A DNA stretch of 41,726 nt from Caldithrix sp. (GCA_004356825.1 SMXC01000167.1:1-41726); one strand, 5' to 3'; shown: positions 16,379 to 25,201, counted from the stretch's first letter. A program made the numbers and translations. The notes: generated by a model not told the origin, from the sequence alone.

Positions 16379-18568
16379 ATGAAAAATGGGTATAAAAAAC
16401 CTTTCCAAGAATTGTTGCGAAGACACCGGCGTTTTACAACTCACAATGATACCGTTTTGCTCACACGTGCGTTCGAATTTAGCTTTGAAGCTCATAAAGA
16501 TCAGTTGCGTAAATCCGGTGCGCCTTATTTTGACCATTGTTTTGAAGTCGCTAAAATCTTAACTGATCTTAAAATGGATTCTGTGACGATTGCGAGCGGC
16601 TTTCTTCATGACATCGCAGAAGATACCGGTTATACTATTGAGGATGTTTCCGAAATGTTTGGCGCAGATGTCGGGCTTTTGGTCGATGGAGTGACTAAAA
16701 TAAGCGAACTCCGATTCGATAGCGTTGAAGAGCGGCAGGCTGAAAATTTTCGCAAGATGATTATTTCGATGATCAAGGATATTCGAGTGATTTTAATCAA
16801 GTTCGCTGATCGGTTGCACAATATGAGAACACTTGAGTTCTTGCCTAAAAAGAAGCAAGAACGCATTGCCATAGAAACACGTGATGTCTACGCGCCATTG
16901 GCGCACCGTTTGGGAATCGCCAAAATTAAGTGGGAGCTCGAAGATTTGATATTAAAAGCCCTGCATCCTGATTCTTATTGGGATTTGGTCAAAAAAATTT
17001 CTGATAAACGGGAAGAAAGAGAACGTTACATTCGGAAGGTTACGAATCCTATTCGAAAGGAACTTCGCCAGGGAAATATAAAGGCCACCATTACCGGCCG
17101 TCCAAAACATTTTTATAGCATTTATGGTAAAATGCACAAGCGAGAATTACCCTTTGAGCAGATCTACGACCTGTTGGCCATTCGAGTTATTTTAGAAAAA
17201 GTAGAGGACTGTTATTTTGTTCTGGGGATTGTGCATAACCTTTATACTCCGGTTCAGGAACGGTTTAAAGACTATATTGCAACGCCTAAGTCGAATTTTT
17301 ATCAATCTTTACACACGACTGTTGTTGGGCCATACGGCAGAATGGTGGAGATTCAGATTCGCACCGAAGAAATGCATCGAACCGCTGAAGAAGGCATCGC
17401 TTCCCATTGGCGTTATAAAGAAGGCAAACAGAAAGAGGACGAGCTTGACAAACATTTGTCCTGGCTCAGGCAGATGATAGAATCTCAACAGGAGGCCAGC
17501 GATGCCTCTGAGTTTATGGAGAATCTGCGCATCGAGCTTTTCAGAGATGAAGTCTTCGTCTTTACGCCAAAAGGAGATTTGTTGAGGCTGCCCCTTGGTT
17601 CGACCACCGTAGATTTTGCCTATGCGGTTCACACCGACGTTGGGTACCATTGTATCGGGGCAAAAGTGAATGGTAAAATGGTAGCGATCCGATATGAGTT
17701 GAAAAGCGGTGATTCGATCGAAATTATTACTTCGCCAAACCAAAAGCCAACCCCGGATTGGATTAAATTTGTTAAGACTTCTAAAGCACGGAGCAGAATT
17801 AAGCGCTGGTTAAGGGAATCATTCTATGAGCAAAGTTTGAAATTGGGCGAGGAGATTTTAACGAAGAGTCTGAAAAAGCATGGTATCAAAAAAGAGATCG
17901 ATTTGAATGAAATAGCCCAGAGTTTTAATTTCCAAAAAGCCGAACAGCTTTTTGCTTCAATTGGAGGTGGCGATACATCAATTCAGGCGGTAATGAACCG
18001 GATTGCCCCCGAGGAAAGAGTTGAGATCAAAGACAAGTCGGTCCTGCAAAAGTTCATAAAAAGAGCTCGAGGCTCTGTTAAGGGTATCCGGGTTCAAGGC
18101 TTGGATGATTTAATGATCAAGTTTGGCGGCTGCTGTCATCCTGTTCCGGGCGACAATATTTTGGGCTTCATTACCAAAGGCCGGGGTATTGTTGTTCACC
18201 GCAGTGATTGCAGAAATATAATTAATTTGCTGGAGAATCCTGACCGGAAAATCGATGTTGAATGGGACGTAGATAAAGACAAACATTTTATGGTGCGGCT
18301 GCAGTTGATAGGCGGAGACCGAAAAAATTTTTTACGGGATGTGTCTGATTCCATTTCTCAAACAGACACTAATATCGTCAGCATAGACATGAAAGTTGAG
18401 GATGCCGTTGTCAATAGTAATATCATTCTTGAAGTTAGAAATCTACAACACTTAACTCGAATTGTTAAAAAAATAAGCCAAGTGAAAGGAGTGATGAACG
18501 TAGAAAGACTAAATGGTACAGGCGAAAACATATCAGACATGAGTACTTTTGTTAGTGAAGATTCTTAG
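16379..18568 (+). CDS. Bifunctional (p)ppGpp synthetase/hydrolase (RelA/SpoT, Rel)
   Basis: It makes and degrades the stringent-response alarmone (p)ppGpp. The 729-aa protein has all standard domains: an HD hydrolase domain with an intact HDIAEDT (about residue 76) and DRLHNMRT, the synthetase domain with RPKHFYSIYGKM and IYDLLAIRVI, a TGS domain (VFTPKGDLLRLPLGSTTVDFAY, near residues 390-415), a zinc-finger-like segment with KFGGCCHPVPGD, and a C-terminal ACT domain. Since the HD motif is intact it should work in both directions. It follows dnaB by 3 bases, so the two are likely co-translated. Confidence 0.96.
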   Translation: MKNGYKKPFQELLRRHRRFTTHNDTVLLTRAFEFSFEAHKDQLRKSGAPYFDHCFEVAKILTDLKMDSVTIASGFLHDIAEDTGYTIEDVSEMFGADVGLLVDGVTKISELRFDSVEERQAENFRKMIISMIKDIRVILIKFADRLHNMRTLEFLPKKKQERIAIETRDVYAPLAHRLGIAKIKWELEDLILKALHPDSYWDLVKKISDKREERERYIRKVTNPIRKELRQGNIKATITGRPKHFYSIYGKMHKRELPFEQIYDLLAIRVILEKVEDCYFVLGIVHNLYTPVQERFKDYIATPKSNFYQSLHTTVVGPYGRMVEIQIRTEEMHRTAEEGIASHWRYKEGKQKEDELDKHLSWLRQMIESQQEASDASEFMENLRIELFRDEVFVFTPKGDLLRLPLGSTTVDFAYAVHTDVGYHCIGAKVNGKMVAIRYELKSGDSIEIITSPNQKPTPDWIKFVKTSKARSRIKRWLRESFYEQSLKLGEEILTKSLKKHGIKKEIDLNEIAQSFNFQKAEQLFASIGGGDTSIQAVMNRIAPEERVEIKDKSVLQKFIKRARGSVKGIRVQGLDDLMIKFGGCCHPVPGDNILGFITKGRGIVVHRSDCRNIINLLENPDRKIDVEWDVDKDKHFMVRLQLIGGDRKNFLRDVSDSISQTDTNIVSIDMKVEDAVVNSNIILEVRNLQHLTRIVKKISQVKGVMNVERLNGTGENISDMSTFVSEDS

Positions 18569-18636
18569 TGTAGTTTTTAGATTCGGATCAATTAATAGGT
18601 TAGAGTGCGGACAAGTATCCAAAGAGAGAGGATTTC

Positions 18637-18954
18637 ATGAAAAAAACCATTACCAAAAAGGATGTTGCTAAAAGAACCGCTAAATTAGTAGGCGAAAAGA
18701 TTTATCAGGCTGAAAGAATAGTGGACGGAGTTTTCACATCGCTGCGGCAGTTTATGGCTGAGGCTGACCCGGAAGTTAGAATTGAAATTCGCGATTTCGG
18801 AGTCTTTGAAGTAAAAAAAACAAAGCCTAAGCCAAAAGCCCGTAATCCCAAAACTGGGGAAATTATCTATGTTCCTGCTCGTCGAAAGACTCATTTTAAG
18901 GCAGGTAAACTTTTAAAAGATGTTTTAAAAACCCCACTGGATCAGATTAAATAA
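18637..18954 (+). CDS. HU/IHF family DNA-binding protein
   Basis: This 105-aa histone-like protein bends and compacts DNA. It starts MKKTITKKDVAKRTA and has the family signature FGVFEVKKTKPKPKARNPKTGE, where the P of RNPKTGE intercalates DNA, and PARRKTHFKAGK. It is slightly longer than the standard 90 aa. A GAGAGAGG ribosome site precedes the ATG. It lies in the gap between rel and ruvX, where about 70 bases could hold its own promoter. Confidence 0.95.
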   Translation: MKKTITKKDVAKRTAKLVGEKIYQAERIVDGVFTSLRQFMAEADPEVRIEIRDFGVFEVKKTKPKPKARNPKTGEIIYVPARRKTHFKAGKLLKDVLKTPLDQIK

Positions 18955-19019
18955 ATTTATGAGCCGGTCGTAGAACTGGACTCTTAAGATTCTAATTAAA
19001 TACTCGCTCTATCCTGAGG

Positions 19020-19451
19020 ATGCAGGGAAGAATTTTAGGCATTGATTATGGCAAAAAGAGGATTGGGTTGGCAGTTAGCGATCCAATGAGGAAAATTGCA
19101 CAAGGCCTGCCGACCCTTACAAATAGCAACCTTGCCCAGGTATTCACCGATTTGGAAAATATCATAAGCGAGCACGAAATAAAAAAAATTGTGATTGGTC
19201 TCCCGATTACGATGAAGGCTGAGGTTGGGAAAGCAGCCCAAGTCACTAATAAATTTGTTACGGCTTTAAAGGATCGGTTTGAGCTCCCTACAATGGTTTG
19301 GGATGAAAGGCTCACCAGCGTTTTAGCCAGGCGTACCATGAGAGAGCTTGGAAAATCGCCCAGTAAAAACAAAAACAAAGTTGATGAAATAGCAGCTATT
19401 CTTATTTTACAAAGCTATTTAGACAGTATTCCGCATAGTTTTAAGGATTAA
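19020..19451 (+). CDS. ruvX: Holliday-junction resolvase-like nuclease RuvX/YqgF
   Basis: The 143-aa RNase H-fold protein has the catalytic first Asp in GIDYGKKRIGLAVSD, the second acidic site in WDERLTS and the C-terminal KVDEIAAILILQ with the last Asp. Characterised YqgF proteins act on the 5' end of pre-16S rRNA, while the Holliday-junction activity is known for some lineages. All catalytic acids are present. The gene is followed closely by the second PorV-like gene. Confidence 0.94.
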   Translation: MQGRILGIDYGKKRIGLAVSDPMRKIAQGLPTLTNSNLAQVFTDLENIISEHEIKKIVIGLPITMKAEVGKAAQVTNKFVTALKDRFELPTMVWDERLTSVLARRTMRELGKSPSKNKNKVDEIAAILILQSYLDSIPHSFKD

Positions 19452-19474
19452 AATGGTGGTTGAGAATATATTCG

Positions 19475-20503
19475 ATGTTACAAAAGATTCTAGCTTGTAT
19501 TTTGATTTTAACCGCAAATATTATTTGTGTTTTTGCCCAGAGCAATCGCTTTATAACTTTAAGCCATGTGAAAGCTCGTCCACTAGCGATGGGTGGCGCC
19601 TTTACCGCAGTTGAAGATGACCTGGCCGCGATTAACTTTAACCCCGCGGCATTTTCGCTTTATAAATTAAAGAAATCAAAACGGTTCACATTTTTCTTGA
19701 ATCCAGTTGCACCGATTATTGGGGCGATTGATAACAAAATATTATTTCAAGGCAGTGGGTCGAAGATTGAGGATTATTTGTTTTCGCTGGGTCTCCTGTT
19801 AAAATCCGTTTCTATCTCTCTAGGTTCGATCGATTTCGGCTTTTTACTCAGTGAGGAGGGCTTAAACTTACCTGACATCTTTGTTGATGAAAAATTCTTT
19901 AGAGTTTCGGGTTTTCGTCAAAACCATTCCCACACCTTTGTTGCTCGCTTAAAACTCGCAGATAAAGTTTCCTTTGGCGGTTCCGCCAGCGTTTTGTTCG
20001 GCAGCCAGGAAGCAGACCCCTTAGAACGCCAGAGTGGATTCGGCTTCAGTTACGGAATTTTGCTAAAACCCGAAAAAGGACTGAGCATTGGGGTTTCTTT
20101 TGTTAATATGGCTGATTCGCTGAAAGGATTTAGATTGCAGAGCGAAAGAATCGTTGACGAGTCTGTTAATGTTGGTATTTCTTATCAACCTTTTAACGGC
20201 ACCCTGCTTTCACTCGATGTTCGAAACGTGGGCGAAGAAGGTTCGAAAGTTGTGCGCGAATTTCATTTTGGACTTGAGCAGGTTATATTTTCACATGTGG
20301 CAATTCGGGGAGGGTATTATTTTAAAGGGGGTGGCGATAACGTTTTTAGTGGCGGAGTTGGAATTTTTGACTTGAACACTATCTTTGATTTGGAGGATGC
20401 TTTTAGCCATCGAAATTTTGTGCTTAATTATGCGTTTGTTTATGAAGAAACCGGAGTGATAAACGATCGTCGGCATTTTCTGTCTTTTTTGCTGAGACTA
20501 TGA
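19475..20503 (+). CDS. PorV/PorQ-like outer-membrane beta-barrel protein, second paralogue
   Basis: The product has a signal peptide ending VFAQS and then the family pattern KARPLAMGGAFTAVEDDLAAINFNPAAFSLYK, related to the barrel protein at 9867-10895 but clearly diverged. The rest is alternating strands with Gly/aromatic turns, ending in a typical outer-membrane C-terminal aromatic/Leu strand (HFLSFLLRL). I use ATG 19475 (MLQKILACILIL) instead of the TTG at 19460 because it gives a normal signal peptide. It precedes a hypothetical exported protein and bamD, forming an envelope-biogenesis group. Confidence 0.75.
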   Translation: MLQKILACILILTANIICVFAQSNRFITLSHVKARPLAMGGAFTAVEDDLAAINFNPAAFSLYKLKKSKRFTFFLNPVAPIIGAIDNKILFQGSGSKIEDYLFSLGLLLKSVSISLGSIDFGFLLSEEGLNLPDIFVDEKFFRVSGFRQNHSHTFVARLKLADKVSFGGSASVLFGSQEADPLERQSGFGFSYGILLKPEKGLSIGVSFVNMADSLKGFRLQSERIVDESVNVGISYQPFNGTLLSLDVRNVGEEGSKVVREFHFGLEQVIFSHVAIRGGYYFKGGGDNVFSGGVGIFDLNTIFDLEDAFSHRNFVLNYAFVYEETGVINDRRHFLSFLLRL

Positions 20504-20572
20504 TATTCGTTTATTGCTTTAGCCGCCTTTAATCCGGTGGAACTTTGAAAGATCATAATAAGTTAGTATGAA

Positions 20573-21205
20573 GTGCTCTTTAAAAAACGGACAATATTGA
20601 TTGGCTTCTTATGGCTAATTGCAAGTTTTTCAAATCGTTGTTTGGCTCAAGAAAGTAATTTTTTGTTTATTTCAAGTTTGACAGACAGCTTATTGGACTT
20701 AGCTACAACTCAGTTAACTAGTGAAAAAGCCAGCCAAGCAGTCCTTAGAAGTTTAGAAGATAACAACATAAACTGGTTTTTTGAAGATAGGCTTGTAGAG
20801 TTATTAAAGCGAAAAAATATAGCTCATATTTATTTTGAAGATAAAGTTGAGGGGTCACGTGATTCTGAGAATTTATCCTTAGGTTTTGAATATAAAGTAT
20901 TCAAACTGGACGTAAAATATATGAAGCAAAGCAGGAATTCGAAGAGGGTTAAAAGAATTGCTGAAGTTGAATTTTTTTTAAGAATTATTCAACATGCCAC
21001 GGGTACGGTTTTATTGAGTGAAAACTTCGAAGGGAAAAAAGAAAAATGGCTTCATGTAAACCAGGCAAACTTGCAAGAGACAAGTGATATTCAATTTAAC
21101 CCGAGTCAACCAAAGCAAAAAAAAATAAATATCCTTCAACCGATATTAATTTCAAGTGTCACTGGCATTATCGTATATTTATTTTATGGATTGCGTAGCC
21201 GATAA
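20573..21205 (+). CDS. Hypothetical exported protein with C-terminal membrane segment
   Basis: I do not recognise this 210-aa protein. It starts with GTG (the ATG 5 bases upstream is out of frame and soon hits a stop), then has a signal peptide (IGFLWLIASF...CLAQES), a soluble mixed helix-strand domain of about 130 residues and a C-terminal hydrophobic segment (ILISSVTGIIVYLFYGL) followed by RSR, so it may be anchored in the inner membrane facing the periplasm. It is AT-rich like its neighbours. Position between a PorV-like barrel and bamD suggests an envelope role, which is inference only. Confidence 0.7.
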   Translation: MLFKKRTILIGFLWLIASFSNRCLAQESNFLFISSLTDSLLDLATTQLTSEKASQAVLRSLEDNNINWFFEDRLVELLKRKNIAHIYFEDKVEGSRDSENLSLGFEYKVFKLDVKYMKQSRNSKRVKRIAEVEFFLRIIQHATGTVLLSENFEGKKEKWLHVNQANLQETSDIQFNPSQPKQKKINILQPILISSVTGIIVYLFYGLRSR

Positions 21206-21237
21206 CTTAACAAAAGAATTAGTGATAGGGTAGGTGA

Positions 21238-22059
21238 ATGATAGTTAATTTAACAAGACATTGGAAATGGTTACTGATCTTAATTGTGGTTCAGTTCGGA
21301 TGTAAATCCTATAACGTGAGGCCCAATCTAACCGCGGAAAAGCGAATTGAATTAGCACGGTTAATGTTTAACAATAAAGATTATGTTGAGGCTAAAACTC
21401 AATATAAAATTTTGACCTTGAATAATCCCGGGCTACGATTTATTGATGAAGCGCAGTTTTTTTTAGCTGAATGTCACTTTAATATAAAAGAGTACATACT
21501 CGCTGCGGATGAATATAGTCGTTTGACCCGTTTGTATTCGAAGAGCCCCTGGGTTGACGACGCCTATTTTAAGATTGCACTCTGCAATTATAAACTCTCA
21601 CCGAAGCCTGCGCTGGATCAAAAATATACCAAGTTAGCCGTTTTGCATTTCGCAGCATTTATTGAAGATTTTCCGAACAGCGAGATTGTCCCCGAAGCCG
21701 AACGCCTGCTGAAAAGATGCAGAACCAAGTTAGCCGAAAAAGAATTTAAGGCAGGTGATCTCTATCGAAAGTTGAATATTAATCACGCAGCGCTTGTGTA
21801 TTTTGACAGTGTTTTGGAAACCTATTATGATACAAAGTATGCAAAAGACGCCTTATTTCTAAGAGGTGAGAGTCTGTACGAACTTGACCGTAAAGTTGAG
21901 GCAGATAAGGCATTTAAAGAGTTTATTGCTAAGTATCCGCAAAGCAAACTCGTTAGTAAAGCGAAGAGTCGTATTAAGGAAATCACATCCGAAGTAAACA
22001 AAGTACGGAAAGCAAACGGCGTTTCTCCTTCAGCGAAACAAGAACAAAAAAAACAATGA
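21238..22059 (+). CDS. bamD: Outer-membrane assembly lipoprotein BamD
   Basis: The 273-aa protein has a lipoprotein signal with lipobox QFGC-K near residue 22 and a chain of TPR-like helical hairpins (for example AQFFLAECHFNIKEYILAADEYSRL and EAERLLKRCRTKLAEKEF), which is the BamD/YfiO layout. BamD works with BamA to insert beta-barrel proteins into the outer membrane, fitting its place after a barrel protein gene. A Lys-rich tail follows. The nadD start lies 8 bases after the stop. Confidence 0.9.
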   Translation: MIVNLTRHWKWLLILIVVQFGCKSYNVRPNLTAEKRIELARLMFNNKDYVEAKTQYKILTLNNPGLRFIDEAQFFLAECHFNIKEYILAADEYSRLTRLYSKSPWVDDAYFKIALCNYKLSPKPALDQKYTKLAVLHFAAFIEDFPNSEIVPEAERLLKRCRTKLAEKEFKAGDLYRKLNINHAALVYFDSVLETYYDTKYAKDALFLRGESLYELDRKVEADKAFKEFIAKYPQSKLVSKAKSRIKEITSEVNKVRKANGVSPSAKQEQKKQ

Positions 22060-22066
22060 GCTTAAA

Positions 22067-22648
22067 TTGAAAATCGGTTTATATGGTGGCACGTTTGATC
22101 CGATTCATACCGCCCATTTGTTAATTGCTCAATATATTACAGAGGAACTAAATCTTCAAAAAATAATATTCATTCCTTCAGCAGACCCGCCACATAAAGC
22201 AGTCTATTCCAGCTCCGAGCATCGTTTTAAAATGCTACAACTTGCTATTTTAAAAAATACTGCCTTTGAAATCTCGGCATTTGAAATTAAAAAAAAGGGC
22301 GTATCTTTTAGTGTTGACACTATAGAGCAGCTTAGAAAACAACTAAATGTGGATAAACAAAACCTTTTTTGGATAATCGGCTCTGATAACTTTGTGGATT
22401 TTCCGAATTGGAAAGATCCGGATAAAATTTTTGAGTTATGCAATGTGGTGGTTTTTCCAAGAAACACCGATGATTTTGAAAAGGCTCCAAACGAATATCA
22501 GGAACGAGCGTTTTACTTGAAGAATACGCCTTTGTTAGATATATCCTCTACACGAATCCGAACCTTAGTCAAGGAAAAACGCTCAATTAAATATTGGGTT
22601 CCGCCCGCCGTCGAAGCGTTTATTCACTCTGAGAAGCTTTATGCTTGA
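22067..22648 (+). CDS. nadD: Nicotinate-nucleotide adenylyltransferase
   Basis: It transfers AMP to nicotinate mononucleotide in NAD synthesis. The 193-aa protein starts with TTG and the nucleotidyltransferase motif GLYGGTFDPIHTAHL, has the SADPPHK substrate loop, WIIGSDNF, and ends with the second ATP motif ISSTRIR. It is translationally close to bamD. Length and motifs match the family fully. Confidence 0.95.
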   Translation: MKIGLYGGTFDPIHTAHLLIAQYITEELNLQKIIFIPSADPPHKAVYSSSEHRFKMLQLAILKNTAFEISAFEIKKKGVSFSVDTIEQLRKQLNVDKQNLFWIIGSDNFVDFPNWKDPDKIFELCNVVVFPRNTDDFEKAPNEYQERAFYLKNTPLLDISSTRIRTLVKEKRSIKYWVPPAVEAFIHSEKLYA

Positions 22649-22699
22649 ACATTATAATAATAGTACATCTGTTTAGTTTCCAATTTCAAACCATAAAAA

Positions 22700-23165
22700 G
22701 TTTTATGTTTTTGCGATGAACACACTCTTTTTTGTGCAAAAATTGAGCAGCAATGGCATTCATTGTTTTCTGTTCCCGTGCCAAAAGGGTGGCTCAAGGC
22801 AGTTGACATGGTGCAGTGAAAAAAATGAAAGTGATGATGAATCTTTTAAGCGGGCATTGAGTGTATTGAAAAAAAGGCGCATCGTTTTTATGGCGCCCGA
22901 AGAAACACAGCAGATTGTCCCGTTGTTCCAATAGCGCTTGCAGGGACAAGAGCAATTCTGCCGCCGGGAGCAAAATTTCCCCGGTTTGTTAAGGTTAGCG
23001 CAAATGTGGGCAAAGAGATTAGATTTAAAGTGAATGCTATTTAGAAAATCGCGGTGAGCTGCAGGAGCAAGCAACCCAGGGAATGCATGCAATCTATCAA
23101 CTTAAAGATGAGCTTTTAACAAATATAAGTAACGGTTTTTCAAAAAAACATTACTACATGATCTA
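22700..23165 (+). pseudogene. Decayed 1-acyl-glycerol-3-phosphate acyltransferase (PlsC-like) remnant
   Basis: Only fragments in different frames remain. Frame 1 (from ATG 22716) gives SFKRALSVLKKRRIVFMAPEETQ, matching the region leading to the FPEGTR motif of PlsC proteins, but the motif is damaged. Another frame gives CPVVPIALAGTRAILPPGAKFPRF and ANVGKEIRF, the downstream PlsC motif, ending in TAG; a third continues GELQEQATQGMHAIYQLKDELL. The segment between motifs is shortened, and the N-terminal HX4D region is missing. PlsC makes phosphatidic acid. Because the rest of phospholipid synthesis is core, another plsC must exist elsewhere. Confidence 0.7.
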
Positions 23166-23183
23166 ACTGTCCCGGTTTTTTGG

Positions 23184-23690
23184 ATGAAGTATTTTGTTAA
23201 GGTGTCGGGGAGAAAACTCTCGGTAGAAGTTGGCAAAGGTGATGATGAGCTTTCTCTCATTGTTGATGGCAAATCCTACCATACTGAACTTAAGAGAGTT
23301 GACTCAGGCAATATCTTTTCCTTAATTGTAGACAATTATTCTTATCAGTTGTTTTTCGAGGAGGCAGAAAACGGAAATTGGGTCTCGGTTGATGGTCACA
23401 AGTTTTTTGTTGAACTGGAAGACAAGAAAGCACACCTCATCCGCGGATTCATCAAAGCCGATCAAAAACCTCGGCGGCTGACCGAAATTACTGCGCCGAT
23501 GCCGGGCCGAATTACAAGACTTTTTGCCAAAGAAAATCAGTTGGTCAAAAAAGGCGACGGACTTGTTATCATTGAAGCTATGAAAATGGAAAATGAAATT
23601 CGCGCGAATGGCGATGGTACGGTGAGGGAGGTTTTAGTAAATGAAGGAGATTCGGTCGACAAAGACGCCGTGCTAATCCTGATGAAATAA
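23184..23690 (+). CDS. Biotinyl-domain carboxyl carrier protein (stand-alone)
   Basis: The 168-aa protein ends in a biotinyl domain with the biotinylation motif EAMKMENEI (Lys in AMKM) and the preceding APMPGRI turn. The first 90 residues are a strand-rich domain of the kind found before the carrier domain in acyl-CoA carboxylases and oxaloacetate/methylmalonyl-CoA decarboxylase gamma-type subunits. It would carry CO2 between a biotin carboxylase and a carboxyltransferase. Neither partner is in the window, so the substrate (acetyl-CoA, propionyl-CoA or other) cannot be decided. Confidence 0.88.
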   Translation: MKYFVKVSGRKLSVEVGKGDDELSLIVDGKSYHTELKRVDSGNIFSLIVDNYSYQLFFEEAENGNWVSVDGHKFFVELEDKKAHLIRGFIKADQKPRRLTEITAPMPGRITRLFAKENQLVKKGDGLVIIEAMKMENEIRANGDGTVREVLVNEGDSVDKDAVLILMK

Positions 23691-23763
23691 TTCTATACCT
23701 CTACCGGACTGATAATACTTCTACTTCGTAGAAAGTAACCGTTTAAAAGAGTTTAGCAATATA

Positions 23764-24456
23764 ATGCCACCCAAAACCATCGGTATCCTTGGCGGGATGG
23801 GGCCTGATGCAACTGCGCTGTTTTTCCAAAGAGTTATCGCGCTAACTCCGGCCCAATGCGACCAAGAGCATATACCCATAATTATCAACAATAACCCCCA
23901 AATTCCTGACCGCACCGATGCTATCCTTGCAAATGGTGAAAATCCGGTCCCTGCCCTGCAAGATGCAATAATAATTCTTGAAAAAGCATCCGTGGATTTT
24001 ATTTTCATTCCGTGCAATACCGTCCATGTTTACTACGATGAAATGCAGCGGTGCGTGGATGTGCCGATCGTCAATTTAATTGAAAGTGTGGTTGACGATA
24101 TCTTGAAAAGGTTTCCGGACATCAATAAAGTTGGATTACTTTCTACCCTCGGCACTATTAAGTCCGGCCTCTATCATAATACCCTGCTTAAGCATGATAT
24201 TGAGTTAGTTGCACCGAATGAAGTTCAGCATGATAACCTCCAAGGTGCTATTCAGGAACTAAAAAAACAGTCCAAAGATACCTCTGCTATTCAGTCGTTA
24301 GCTAATGATTTAGTCCGGGCCGGCGTCCAGGGAATAATTTTAGGATGTACAGAACTTTCTCTTATTGCAAAGCAGCTAATATTAAGCGTGCCGGTTTTTG
24401 ATTCGATTGAAATTTTAGCTGAAAAAGCAGTTCGACTTGCTTTTGGGGGAAAATAA
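23764..24456 (+). CDS. Aspartate/glutamate racemase family protein
   Basis: The 230-aa protein has the PLP-independent racemase layout: TIGILGGMGPDAT at the N-terminus, first catalytic Cys in IPCNTVHVYYDE (about residue 83), and second Cys in GIILGCTELSLI (about 197). Both cysteines are present, so activity is expected. The closest pattern is the aspartate racemase (RacD/YgeA) subgroup rather than MurI, judged by the GGMGP start. D-amino acids could feed peptidoglycan. The reverse-strand terminator of the next gene overlaps its stop region. Confidence 0.9.
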   Translation: MPPKTIGILGGMGPDATALFFQRVIALTPAQCDQEHIPIIINNNPQIPDRTDAILANGENPVPALQDAIIILEKASVDFIFIPCNTVHVYYDEMQRCVDVPIVNLIESVVDDILKRFPDINKVGLLSTLGTIKSGLYHNTLLKHDIELVAPNEVQHDNLQGAIQELKKQSKDTSAIQSLANDLVRAGVQGIILGCTELSLIAKQLILSVPVFDSIEILAEKAVRLAFGGK

Positions 24457-24482
24457 AAAAGCCCCCAGCATTCGCCAGGGGC
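24455..24482 (-). terminator. Rho-independent terminator of the response regulator
   Basis: Read on the reverse strand, GCCCC (24482-24478) pairs with GGGGC (24465-24461) and is followed by a run of six T. An inner GC/GC pair extends the stem. The T run overlaps the last codons of the racemase gene on the other strand, so the two genes share this sequence. Confidence 0.85.
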
Positions 24483-24505
24483 CCGGAGGGAGGAAAAAAT
24501 GAGTA

Positions 24506-25201
24506 TTAAAGGAAACGATATCCTGTGCCATGAATTGTTTCAATATACTGAGATGGGTATTTGTATTCACCCAATTTTTCCCGTAACCTTTTAATATGAA
24601 CATCCACTGTTCGGTTGGTCACGTAGACCTTCTTTCCCCAGACTCTATCGAGAATTTCTTTACGTGAAAATACATTCATTCTGCGAGATGCCAGGAGGTA
24701 AAGCAGTTTAAATTGGATGTAAGTTAAATCAATTTGCTTGCCAGCTTTACTTACACGATGCTCGTCGAGATTGATTTCGATATCCTTAACTTTTATCTTT
24801 TTCCCTTCATTAAAATCTAGTCTGCGGCTCAACGCTTTAATTCTAGCAACAAGTTCGCGTTTGCTGTAGGGTTTATTAACGAAATCATCAGCACCAATGT
24901 CAAAACCTTTGATTCGCAATGACTCGTCATTAGCAGATGATACTAGTATAATACCGGTTCGACGTGTTGCGATGTCATCTTTTAATTCCAAGCAGGTTGA
25001 CCAGACACTATCCCCAAATTCATCAAGATCGATGATAACAACCGAAGGTTTTGTGCGCATTGTCACTTCAAGTACATTCTGAAGGCTTTCGAAATGATTC
25101 GCCGTGTAACCCTCTCGTTCCAAAATTTCGTCAAGAACTCTGCCGCCGTTGAGCAATGATTTGTCAAAAAATGCAATATTAGTTTTTTCAACCTTTTCCA
25201 T
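24506..25201 (-). CDS. OmpR/PhoB-family response regulator, orphan
   Basis: The 231-aa protein has an N-terminal receiver domain (1-120) and a C-terminal winged-helix DNA-binding domain ending TNRTVDVHIKRLREKLG...IETIHGTGYRF. The phospho-acceptor Asp is in VVIIDLDEF and the conserved Lys in NKPYSKREL. The N-terminal acidic pair usually written DD is reduced to one Asp (AFFDKS), so Mg2+ binding and phosphorylation may be weakened. No histidine kinase gene is adjacent. A GGAGGA site precedes the ATG, and an ACACCG/CGGTGT hairpin lies in the upstream region at 25283-25300. Confidence 0.93.
   Translation of the reverse strand: MEKVEKTNIAFFDKSLLNGGRVLDEILEREGYTANHFESLQNVLEVTMRTKPSVVIIDLDEFGDSVWSTCLELKDDIATRRTGIILVSSANDESLRIKGFDIGADDFVNKPYSKRELVARIKALSRRLDFNEGKKIKVKDIEINLDEHRVSKAGKQIDLTYIQFKLLYLLASRRMNVFSRKEILDRVWGKKVYVTNRTVDVHIKRLREKLGEYKYPSQYIETIHGTGYRFL

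Noticed and set aside
17309-17743. 144-aa reverse-strand ORF inside the Rel gene
   Set aside because: It is a shadow of a highly conserved coding sequence on the other strand and has no domain or ribosome site. The same applies to the other antisense ORFs, such as 8038-8589, 34816-35367 and 36572-37093.
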